6,721 nt of DNA from an uncultured Micrococcales bacterium (GTDB lineage: Bacteria; Actinomycetota; Actinomycetes; Actinomycetales; Microbacteriaceae), in contig CAIPNT010000137.1 in NCBI GenBank assembly GCA_903866485.1, positions 1 through 6,721 on the forward strand. Direction: 5' to 3'. Below the pieces are notes generated by a model. It was not told the DNA's origin. It saw only the letters and a program-made list of their open reading frames with translations, and did not search any database. Numbering within the stretch: the stretch's first letter is position 1; each line of letters begins with the position of its first letter. This document shows, piece by piece, positions 1-5,044 of the stretch. Both the position numbers and the translations under genes were made by a program.

Positions 1-1
1 G

Positions 2-349
2 GGCTCAGACCTAGTGCTAGTGGTCGGCTCTGCCAACTCTTCAAACACGGTTCGCTTGGTTGAGGTGGCTCTCGAGGCCGGAGCCAAGGCTTCATACCGC
101 ATCGATTTCGCTTCAGAAATCAAGGATGAATGGTTCGAAGGCGTTGAGACCGTTGGCGTCTCATCTGGCGCATCGGTGCCAGAAGAGTTGGTTGACGAGG
201 TTTTGGTTTATTTGGCAGAGCGTGGCTATGGCGACGTTCGCACGGTTCAAACGGCCGAAGAAGACGTTCAGTTCTCGTTGCCGGCCGAGCTTCGCAAAGA
301 ACTTAAGGCTGCTGGCACCGACGTGAGCAATAAGACTAAGCGCTCTTAA
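2..349 (+). CDS. ispH: 4-hydroxy-3-methylbut-2-enyl diphosphate reductase, C-terminal part
   Basis: This is the last third of IspH, the iron-sulfur enzyme that performs the final step of the MEP pathway, reducing HMBPP to isopentenyl and dimethylallyl diphosphate in the cytoplasm. The frame is open from base 2, and the true start and the cluster cysteines lie left of the window. Visible family motifs are the [13 protein letters not shown] segment, whose SSN (bases 38-46) matches the Ser-Ser-Asn that holds the substrate diphosphate in E. coli IspH. The VGVSSGAS segment follows, with its Ser at 173-175 equivalent to the other diphosphate-binding Ser. The late [16 protein letters not shown] stretch also aligns with the family C-terminus. 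A short basic tail (SNKTKRS) ends the protein. The internal GTG at 14 is not the start. The stop codon lies inside the convergent gene on the other strand. Identification is firm; only the missing N-terminus is unknown. Confidence 0.95.
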   Translation, partial: GSDLVLVVGSANSSNTVRLVEVALEAGAKASYRIDFASEIKDEWFEGVETVGVSSGASVPEELVDEVLVYLAERGYGDVRTVQTAEEDVQFSLPAELRKELKAAGTDVSNKTKRS

Positions 350-548
350 AGTCGGTTTCTTTAACGAGTCCACCATCCCGCGCGAAGGTCTTCCATACTC
401 CAACCTGTCGGTCGTGGTCAAAGTGGCCTGCGCGCATCAGCGAGCCGTCTTTGCGATAAAACTCCCAGTAGACGTGCATTTTGCCATCTAGGTGTTCACC
501 CTTAAAGCGAGGGAGCCCGTTGTCATACAACGGACTCCCAGTGCTCAT
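336..548 (-). CDS. Small YwqK/MORN-like repeat protein, 70 residues
   Basis: A 70-residue soluble protein with no signal peptide or membrane segment. It holds two imperfect copies of a roughly 23-residue repeat: [20 protein letters not shown] (about residues 17-36) and [20 protein letters not shown] (about 41-60). Each copy has the pattern G-x-hydrophobic, D/H, aromatic W, F/Y, then DG. This resembles the repeats of proteins annotated as MORN variants or 'YwqK family antitoxin'. That label does not establish a toxin-antitoxin role, and no toxin gene is adjacent. The function is unknown; such repeats usually form small beta-sheet surfaces for binding a protein or lipid. The gene lies 18 bp downstream of fbaA on the same strand, so readthrough is likely. 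It also has its own strong -10 hexamer directly before the ATG and no Shine-Dalgarno. Its last 14 bp overlap the end of ispH. The repeat pattern and the promoter support a real gene. Confidence 0.8.
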   Translation of the reverse strand: MSTGSPLYDNGLPRFKGEHLDGKMHVYWEFYRKDGSLMRAGHFDHDRQVGVWKTFARDGGLVKETDFKSA

Positions 549-555
549 GAGAAAA

Positions 556-561
556 ACTATA
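556..561 (-). promoter_or_regulatory. -10 hexamer for a leaderless YwqK-like mRNA
   Basis: On the - strand the sequence reads TATAGT, then TTTTCTC (7 nt), then the ATG of the small gene. TATAGT differs from the TATAAT consensus at one position, and its distance puts the transcription start at or next to the A of the ATG. No Shine-Dalgarno is present, which fits a leaderless transcript. No good -35 is seen at 16-18 bp; that region lies inside the 3' end of fbaA. The call is inferred from sequence only. Confidence 0.6.
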
Positions 562-566
562 GCTGA

Positions 567-1589
567 TTAGCCAAGGGTCTTTCCGGCTGAACCGAGCTGC
601 TGTGCGGCCTCGACAACACGAGCAGCCATGCCGGCTTCTGCGGCCTTACCCCAAGCGCGTGGGTCATAGACCTTCTTGTTGCCGACATCGCCGTCAACCT
701 TCAGCACGCCGTCGTAGTTTTTAAGCATCCAGTCAGCGATTGGGCGGGTGAACGCATACTGCAGATCGGTGTCGATGTTCATCTTGATCACACCGTGTGA
801 AACGGCAAGTGCGATTTCTTCAGGGGTTGAGCCCGAACCACCGTGGAAGACTAGGTCGAAAGGCTTGTCCTTGCCATACTTTGCGCCGACCGCGGCCTGA
901 ATTTCGCCAAGCAGCTCTGGGCGCAGGTGAACGTTGCCTGGCTTGTAGACACCGTGAACGTTGCCGAAGGTTAGAGCAACCATGTAGCGCCCGTTCTCGC
1001 CAAGGCCAAGAGCCTCAGCAGTCATTAGGCCGTCTGCCGGGGTGGTGTATAGGTGCTCGTCAATTGCGCCTTCAACACCGTCTTCTTCGCCACCGACAAC
1101 GCCGACTTCGATTTCAAGAACCGCACCGATGTTGCTGGTCAGTTTGAGCATCTCTTTGGCAATCTCAAGGTTTTCAGCCATCGGAACGGCTGAACCGTCC
1201 CACATGTGTGAGTTGAATAGTGGGTCCTGGCCGGCCTTCACTCGCTCCTGCGAAATTGCGATGAGTGGGCGAACCAACTTGTCGAGCTGGTCTTTAGCGC
1301 AGTGGTCGGTGTGCAGTGCAACGGTGATGCCATAGTTCTTGGCTGCCTCTCGAGCGAAGGCGGCCATCGCGGCTGCGCCCGAGGCCATGTTCTTGATGGT
1401 TGGGCCAGACCAGTAGTCTCCGCCGCCGGTGGTGACCTGGATGATGCCGTCTGAGCCGGCCTCGGCTAGACCTGCAAGGGCAGCGTTAAGAGTCTGTGAG
1501 CTTGAAACGTTGATGGCTGGGTAGGCGAAGCCACCCTTCTTGGCGCGGTCAAGCATTTCAAGGTATTGGTCTGGTGATGCTACAGGCAT
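567..1589 (-). CDS. fbaA: Class II fructose-bisphosphate aldolase
   Basis: A zinc-dependent cytoplasmic aldolase that reversibly splits fructose 1,6-bisphosphate into dihydroxyacetone phosphate and glyceraldehyde 3-phosphate in glycolysis and gluconeogenesis. Its 340 residues are the usual size for the class IIA enzymes and it closely resembles the mycobacterial Fba. The metal and catalytic residues are all visible. HTDHC at 93-97 gives catalytic Asp95 and zinc ligand His96, and LEIEVGVVGGEEDGV at 159-173 supplies the conserved Glu. FGNVHGVYKPGNV has zinc ligand His212, VFHGGSGS has zinc ligand His249, and NIDTD at 271-275 binds the phosphate-bearing substrate. The ATG at 1589 is supported by the family-typical MPVASPDQY start and a clear TTAGGAG Shine-Dalgarno 7 nt upstream. 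It is divergent from glpX across a 97-bp spacer and is followed at 18 bp by the small YwqK-like gene. No residues are missing and the protein should be active. Confidence 0.97.
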   Translation of the reverse strand: MPVASPDQYLEMLDRAKKGGFAYPAINVSSSQTLNAALAGLAEAGSDGIIQVTTGGGDYWSGPTIKNMASGAAAMAAFAREAAKNYGITVALHTDHCAKDQLDKLVRPLIAISQERVKAGQDPLFNSHMWDGSAVPMAENLEIAKEMLKLTSNIGAVLEIEVGVVGGEEDGVEGAIDEHLYTTPADGLMTAEALGLGENGRYMVALTFGNVHGVYKPGNVHLRPELLGEIQAAVGAKYGKDKPFDLVFHGGSGSTPEEIALAVSHGVIKMNIDTDLQYAFTRPIADWMLKNYDGVLKVDGDVGNKKVYDPRAWGKAAEAGMAARVVEAAQQLGSAGKTLG

Positions 1590-1596
1590 AAGTGAA

Positions 1597-1603
1597 CTCC
1601 TAA
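1597..1603 (-). promoter_or_regulatory. Shine-Dalgarno of fbaA
   Basis: The - strand reads TTAGGAG followed by TTCACTT and the ATG at 1589. An AGGAG core at a 7-nt spacing is a near-ideal ribosome binding site and fixes the fbaA start. Confidence 0.85.
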
Positions 1604-1640
1604 GTTCTTTGCGGGTTAAACGACATCATCGGCGGCTTAA

Positions 1641-1650
1641 TAAGATGTTA
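1641..1650. promoter_or_regulatory. Overlapping candidate -10 hexamers of the divergent fbaA and glpX promoters
   Basis: In the only spacer between the two divergent genes, TAAGAT (1641-1646, + strand, toward glpX) overlaps by two bases TAACAT (1645-1650 read on the - strand, toward fbaA). These would give leaders of roughly 35 nt for glpX and 49 nt for fbaA. Neither has a convincing -35. If both are used, polymerase could not sit on both at once, which would couple aldolase and phosphatase expression inversely. This is a suggestion from hexamer matches alone. Confidence 0.3.
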
Positions 1651-1686
1651 GCAAGGATGCAGGTTTGTCTGCCCAAGAAAGAAGCC

Positions 1687-2649
1687 ATGCCGCTCACAAA
1701 TGCCAATCAGCCAACCGCCGACATTGTCGCTGCAACAACCGCGGCAGCGGCAGCAGCATGGCCTTGGGTTGGGCTTGGCGACAAAATTGCAGTGGATCGA
1801 GCTGCTGTAGATGCGATGCGCGCCTCACTTTCTAGCGCCAACTTTGGCGGCAAGGTGATCATCGGCGAGGGCGAAAAGGATGAAGCGCCGATGTTGTTTA
1901 ATGGCGAACTGGTCGGGCATGCAAGGCACATCCAAGCAGAAGATGGCATTGGTTGGGATATTGCGGTTGATCCGGTGGACGGCACTCGATTAGCCGCTGA
2001 AGGACTCGCAGGTGCAGTGGCTGTGCTGGCCGCTGCCGAGAGTGGCGGCATGCTCGAATCGAGCGAGGTCTATGTCATGAACAAGATTGTTAGCGGGCCT
2101 GCCGGCAGGGGAGTGTTAGACCTAGACGCCACCGTTGCGGCCAACGTATCGGCCCTGGCCGTTGCTCTCGGGAAGCCGGTCGATGAAGTGCGAGTTGCCG
2201 TTATAAATAAGGCGAGAAATTTTGAAATCATCGCACAGGTGCAAGCAACCGGCGCCCATTGGGTTCGCTTTGACGAAGGAGACATTGCGATGGCGGTAGC
2301 GGCGGCCAAAGCGGGTAGTGGAGTTGACCTGCTCTTAGGCATGGGTGGTTCACCCGAAGCAGTGGTTGCAGCGGTTGCCGTGCAAATTCTCGGTGGCTTC
2401 ATGCAGACCAGGTTTGCCCCGCAAAATGCCGACCAGATTAGCCGTGGTCTGGCCGCAGGCTATGACCTAGAGGCCAAGTTCGAGCTGAACGACTTGGCGT
2501 CTGGTGACCGGTTTGTTTTTGTGCTCACCGGCATTACCGATGGAATCTTGGCGCGAGGGGTTAGACCCACCGAATCGGGTCTTGAACTGAACACCTTTGT
2601 GCTCGACAGTGCTTTGCCAGAGCCGGTGGTTTTGCAACACCTGCTTTGA
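1687..2649 (+). CDS. glpX: Class II fructose-1,6-bisphosphatase (GlpX family)
   Basis: Hydrolyses fructose 1,6-bisphosphate to fructose 6-phosphate, the irreversible gluconeogenic step, using divalent metal in the cytoplasm. With the ATG at 1687 the protein has 320 residues, close to the 330-odd of E. coli GlpX. Lithium-sensitive phosphatase-fold motifs are visible in order: GKVIIGEGEKDEAPML (55-70) with metal-binding acids, DPVDGT (95-100) as the core metal/catalytic motif, LLLGMGGSPEAVVAAVA (215-231) for substrate binding, and FVFVLTGITDGIL near 276-288. The frame is open further upstream to 1540, with ATGs at 1645 and 1657. The upstream part overlaps fbaA and does not look like GlpX, whereas MPLTNANQPTADIV matches actinobacterial homologues, so 1687 is preferred. 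Only a weak purine-rich tract (GAAAGAAG, 1677-1684) serves as a ribosome site. It is divergent from fbaA and ends 7 bp before the convergent kinase. It is probably the cell's main fructose bisphosphatase, as no class I enzyme is in view. Confidence 0.95.
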   Translation: MPLTNANQPTADIVAATTAAAAAAWPWVGLGDKIAVDRAAVDAMRASLSSANFGGKVIIGEGEKDEAPMLFNGELVGHARHIQAEDGIGWDIAVDPVDGTRLAAEGLAGAVAVLAAAESGGMLESSEVYVMNKIVSGPAGRGVLDLDATVAANVSALAVALGKPVDEVRVAVINKARNFEIIAQVQATGAHWVRFDEGDIAMAVAAAKAGSGVDLLLGMGGSPEAVVAAVAVQILGGFMQTRFAPQNADQISRGLAAGYDLEAKFELNDLASGDRFVFVLTGITDGILARGVRPTESGLELNTFVLDSALPEPVVLQHLL

Positions 2650-2656
2650 TTTTTGA

Positions 2657-3673
2657 TTACGCCTTTGCAGGTTCCTCAAGAAGTGCATCGCGGTTTGGAG
2701 TGTCAGTGATGATCGACTCTGGCAGGTGATCGACGCTGGTGAGGCCAGAAGTTGGCTGGGTTACTGCAACCGCACCCCACTGCACAGCCGTGCCTACACC
2801 GTGAGGAACATCGAATCCGACACCGTATGCGTCATCTGCAACCTGGTGGGTTGCTACCGCCGAAAGGAAACCGGCGAGGGTTGCGTCGCCGGCGCCAACG
2901 GTGTTGATTACGTGCACCGGTGGTGTGCGAGCGTGCCAAGCTCCGTCTGCGGTGACGGCAACCATGCCGTCGGCGCCTAAGCTGGCAAGCACACACTTGA
3001 CTCCGTGTGAACAAACTTCGCGGGCCGCGTCGATGACATCGCCCAAGGTGTGCAAGGTGCGGCCAACCGCAGAGGCAAGCTCTTCTGCGTTTGGCTTCAT
3101 GACGGTTGCATCGCCGCGACGAGCCCAATACTGAAGTGGCTCGCCAGAGGTGTCTAGGGCGACTCGAACGCCAAGCGACTTCATGCGGTCAAAGATCGGC
3201 TGAAGGTCTACGAAGGTGCCGGTTGACTTGTAAACCGGCAGTGCACCGGCAACAACTAGCCACTTGGCGCCAGTCTCAACAACGGTCTTTTCGGTTAGAG
3301 CAACTACCGCTGCCCAGTCTTCTTCAGACAGCGGGCGAGGTGCTTCGTTAACCTTTGTGGTTGCTCCGTTGTGAATCACCATGGTGGTTGATACGCGAAG
3401 GGTTCCTTCGATCCAAAGTGGAACAAGTGTGTCTGCATAACCGGTGCGGTTGAGCACGCCTGGGTCTGCGTTGCCAATTGGAACGACCCCAGGAGCGTTG
3501 ATGCCCACTAGGTGAAGACCCTTGGTTACGTTGATGCCCTTGCCGGCAAGTTCTTCGGCCACGCCATCGGCGCGGTTTACGCCACCCTCGATGAGGTGGT
3601 TCACATAATAGGTGCGGTCAAGCGTAGGTGCTGGTGTGAGGGTTACTACTGACCCTGCTGAAAGTCCAGACAT
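2657..3673 (-). CDS. PfkB-family hexose-phosphate kinase, 1-phosphofructokinase-like
   Basis: A ribokinase-fold sugar kinase of the 1-phosphofructokinase/LacC/PfkB group, which phosphorylates fructose 1-phosphate, fructose 6-phosphate or tagatose 6-phosphate with ATP. With the ATG at 3673 it has 338 residues, about 25 more than E. coli FruK. Visible motifs are TLTPAPTLDRTYYV (11-24) where the family usually has N-P-A-x-D, AGKGINV (43-49) for sugar binding, VAGALP (141-146), VMKPNAEEL (191-199), and INTVGAGDATLAGF (256-269) with the ATP anion hole and catalytic base Asp263. The extra length lies in a segment near 278-292 and a charged C-terminal tail. The start is fixed by a CGAGGAG ribosome site 5 nt upstream, so the longer in-frame extension to 3739 is rejected. 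No fructose PTS genes are nearby, while fbaA and glpX are. This makes a role in making fructose 1,6-bisphosphate for glycolysis plausible, but the substrate cannot be settled from sequence. Confidence 0.9.
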   Translation of the reverse strand: MSGLSAGSVVTLTPAPTLDRTYYVNHLIEGGVNRADGVAEELAGKGINVTKGLHLVGINAPGVVPIGNADPGVLNRTGYADTLVPLWIEGTLRVSTTMVIHNGATTKVNEAPRPLSEEDWAAVVALTEKTVVETGAKWLVVAGALPVYKSTGTFVDLQPIFDRMKSLGVRVALDTSGEPLQYWARRGDATVMKPNAEELASAVGRTLHTLGDVIDAAREVCSHGVKCVLASLGADGMVAVTADGAWHARTPPVHVINTVGAGDATLAGFLSAVATHQVADDAYGVGFDVPHGVGTAVQWGAVAVTQPTSGLTSVDHLPESIITDTPNRDALLEEPAKA

Positions 3674-3678
3674 GCTTA

Positions 3679-3685
3679 CTCCTCG
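3679..3685 (-). promoter_or_regulatory. Shine-Dalgarno deciding the kinase start
   Basis: The - strand reads CGAGGAG, then TAAGC, then ATG at 3673. This strong site supports the MSGLSAG start over the upstream in-frame ATG at 3739, which lies in non-conserved spacer sequence. Confidence 0.85.
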
Positions 3686-3705
3686 AATGCTTTTGTTGGA
3701 CCCGA

Positions 3706-3725
3706 AATCGATTGAAAATCGGATT
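3706..3725. repeat. Paired AATC(G)GATT palindromes in the kinase leader
   Basis: AATCGATT (3706-3713, a perfect palindrome) and AATCGGATT (3717-3725, palindromic around its centre) sit 3 bp apart in the transcribed leader of the kinase gene, about one helical turn centre to centre. This is the usual geometry for a dimeric repressor operator placed downstream of a promoter. There is no match to a named operator that I can vouch for. Confidence 0.3.
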
Positions 3726-3758
3726 GCTTCAGGCTGCAAACGTCATTGTCGAGCGCTT

Positions 3759-3777
3759 CGAAAAGTATACCGAAAAG
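3759..3777 (-). repeat. Direct repeat CTTTTCG flanking the -10 hexamer
   Basis: Two identical 7-bp copies of CTTTTCG (read on the - strand, at 3771-3777 and 3759-3765) are spaced 12 bp start to start and separated by GTATA, so the TATACT hexamer spans the gap and enters the second copy. The arrangement is seen directly. A role as a regulator site is only a possibility, as 7-bp repeats can arise by chance. Confidence 0.35.
3764..3769 (-). promoter_or_regulatory. Candidate -10 hexamer for the kinase promoter
   Basis: TATACT on the - strand lies in the 108-bp spacer between rmuC and the kinase and would give a leader of about 80 nt before the ATG at 3673. It matches the TATAAT consensus at five of six positions. 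No good -35 is seen at 16-18 bp. It sits between two direct copies of CTTTTCG, which could mark regulation at the polymerase site. Confidence 0.45.
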
Positions 3778-3781
3778 GCAA

Positions 3782-4990
3782 CTATTTAGTGATTTCGCCA
3801 CCCGTGGCAAGTTCACTGGCCGTCAACTGTGATGGTGCCGCGTCGAGCTCTCGTGGAGAAATAATCTCGTCGGTGCCAAGAGCGTTTTCGTCTAGGTCGT
3901 TCAGTTTGCGTGCGGTGACCAGCATGCGGGTCTCAAGGCTTGAGACAAACTGGTTGTAGTCCTTAACGGTTGTGGTGATTGATCGGCCAAGTTTGTCGGC
4001 ATGCTCGGCAACCTTGCCAATGCGCTCATAGAGCTCTTTGCCAAGCTTGATCATTGTGCGAACCTGAGATTCATCAGCATTTTGACGCCAAATGAAGTTG
4101 ATGGTTTTAAGCACCGAAAAGAGGCTTACCGGCGAAGCCAGCGGCACGTTCTTTTTGAATGCATATTCGAGCAGAGATGGATCGGCATCAAGAGCCGCCG
4201 AAAGCAGCGACTCGCTCGGAATGAACGCGATAACAAAGTCTGGGCTCGAGTCGAGGCCCGACCAATAGGATTTTGCGCCGAGTGCATCAATGTGTGCCTT
4301 TACGGCCTTGACGTGATCGCCGATGAGGCGAGCGCGGCGAGCACCCTCTTCGCCGGTGGCCGACTCTGCAATCGTCGACGCCTCTTGATAAGCACTGAAA
4401 GGCACCTTTGAGTCAATGGCTAACGATTTGCCGCCGGGAAGCTTGATCACCATGTCTGCGCGACCGGCGCCATCGCTGGTGCTGATGGTCACCTGTTCGT
4501 CAAAATCGGCGTGGTTAATCAAACCGGCGAGCTCAACCAACTTGCGCAGCTGAGCCTCACCCCAGACCCCTCGAAGATTGTTTGAGCTGAGCGCTTGAGC
4601 CAGAGCTTGGGTTTGAGCGCGAAGTTGGCCATCAGATTCGATGGCGGCGTTGAGTTGCTGCTTGATTGAACCGAATTGCTCGTTGCGCTCTTTTTCTAGA
4701 TTTGCGACCGTCTGCTGCATTTGAGCCAGATGCTCGCGCACCGGTGCTATTGCCTGAAGAAGCTTGTTTTCTTCGCGATCACGCTCTTCGCGCTCGCGAC
4801 GCTCTGCACTGTGCTGAGCCAACTGGGCGGTGAGCCCGTCATTGGTTGCCTGCAGCCCGGCAAGTTGAATGCGCAGCTGTTGAGCCTGGGCCGATTGGTC
4901 GTCGCCGCCACGGGGTTTCTTGCTGCTGAGCAGCCAACCAAGCACGCATCCGATGGCCAAACCGACCGCTAGAAAAATAAAAGACTCCAT
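3782..4990 (-). CDS. rmuC: RmuC-family protein (DNA recombination/inversion limiting)
   Basis: A 402-residue RmuC homologue. In E. coli, loss of rmuC raises the rate of inversions at short inverted repeats, and the family core is predicted to adopt a restriction-endonuclease-like fold. Residues 3-21 form an N-terminal hydrophobic membrane anchor followed by basic residues, so the body should be cytoplasmic. Residues about 34-125 are a Gln/Glu/Arg-rich coiled coil. The RmuC domain follows: NNLRGVWGEAQLRKLVE (137-153), GRADMVIKLPGGKSLAIDSKVP (176-197) with the putative nuclease acids Asp179 and Asp193 and Lys195, and DFVIAFIPSE (251-260). A long helical part then leads to a low-complexity acidic C-terminus. 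No Shine-Dalgarno precedes the ATG. An imperfect -10 (AATACT) lies 6 nt before it, so it may be leaderless. It lies upstream of the kinase in the same direction but 108 bp away, with no functional link evident. Confidence 0.93.
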   Translation of the reverse strand: MESFIFLAVGLAIGCVLGWLLSSKKPRGGDDQSAQAQQLRIQLAGLQATNDGLTAQLAQHSAERREREERDREENKLLQAIAPVREHLAQMQQTVANLEKERNEQFGSIKQQLNAAIESDGQLRAQTQALAQALSSNNLRGVWGEAQLRKLVELAGLINHADFDEQVTISTSDGAGRADMVIKLPGGKSLAIDSKVPFSAYQEASTIAESATGEEGARRARLIGDHVKAVKAHIDALGAKSYWSGLDSSPDFVIAFIPSESLLSAALDADPSLLEYAFKKNVPLASPVSLFSVLKTINFIWRQNADESQVRTMIKLGKELYERIGKVAEHADKLGRSITTTVKDYNQFVSSLETRMLVTARKLNDLDENALGTDEIISPRELDAAPSQLTASELATGGEITK

Positions 4991-4996
4991 AAGCCG

Positions 4997-5002
4997 AGTA
5001 TT
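4997..5002 (-). promoter_or_regulatory. Weak -10 candidate for rmuC
   Basis: AATACT on the - strand, then 6 nt, then the rmuC ATG at 4990. It lacks the first consensus T. The absence of any Shine-Dalgarno and the spacing suggest a leaderless start, but the hexamer is poor. Confidence 0.25.
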
Positions 5003-5030
5003 TCATCTGCCTCAGACATTTAGCGGAGGG

Positions 5031-5036
5031 TAGACT
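5031..5036 (+). promoter_or_regulatory. -10 hexamer for a probably leaderless acyltransferase mRNA
   Basis: TAGACT ends 8 nt before the ATG at 5045, the distance expected when transcription begins at or one or two bases before the start codon. A Shine-Dalgarno-like GGAGGG (5025-5030) directly precedes it. That tract is 14 nt from the ATG, too far for normal use, so it is more likely promoter sequence than a working ribosome site. The 54-bp divergent spacer leaves little room for anything else. Confidence 0.45.
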
Positions 5037-5044
5037 CGCCAAAC

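Noticed and set aside
336..561. Toxin-antitoxin module based on the YwqK-like protein.
   Set aside because: No partner toxin gene lies next to it; its neighbours are ispH and fbaA, so the database label alone does not support a toxin-antitoxin system.
797..1335. Open + strand frames of about 100 codons opposite fbaA.
   Set aside because: They run antisense to a firmly identified aldolase, are rich in Arg/Ser/Pro/Cys as expected of shadow frames, and have no recognisable domain.
1659..1672. GCAG-6 nt-CTGC inverted repeat in the glpX leader as a regulatory hairpin.
   Set aside because: A 4-bp stem is too short to be meaningful.
1540..1686. An N-terminal extension of GlpX starting at 1540.
   Set aside because: It overlaps the divergent fbaA start and promoter spacer and does not resemble GlpX, whereas the ATG at 1687 begins with a family-like sequence.
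1707..2402. Two - strand open frames of about 110 codons opposite glpX.
   Set aside because: They are Ala/Ser/Thr/Pro-rich low-complexity shadows of the GlpX reading frame with no motifs.
2639..2672. ACCTGC (2639-2644) and GCAGGT (2667-2672) inverted repeat at the glpX/kinase junction as a bidirectional terminator.
   Set aside because: The stem is only 6 bp with a 22-nt loop and has no adjoining G/C-rich extension or proper U tract on either strand, so it is not a convincing intrinsic terminator.
3674..3739. An N-terminal extension of the kinase from an ATG at 3739.
   Set aside because: The extension contains the ribosome site and repeat-bearing spacer, and the ATG at 3673 has a strong CGAGGAG at correct spacing.
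4001..4411. A 136-codon + strand frame opposite rmuC.
   Set aside because: It is fully contained in the conserved RmuC domain on the other strand and shows no family motif; treated as a shadow.
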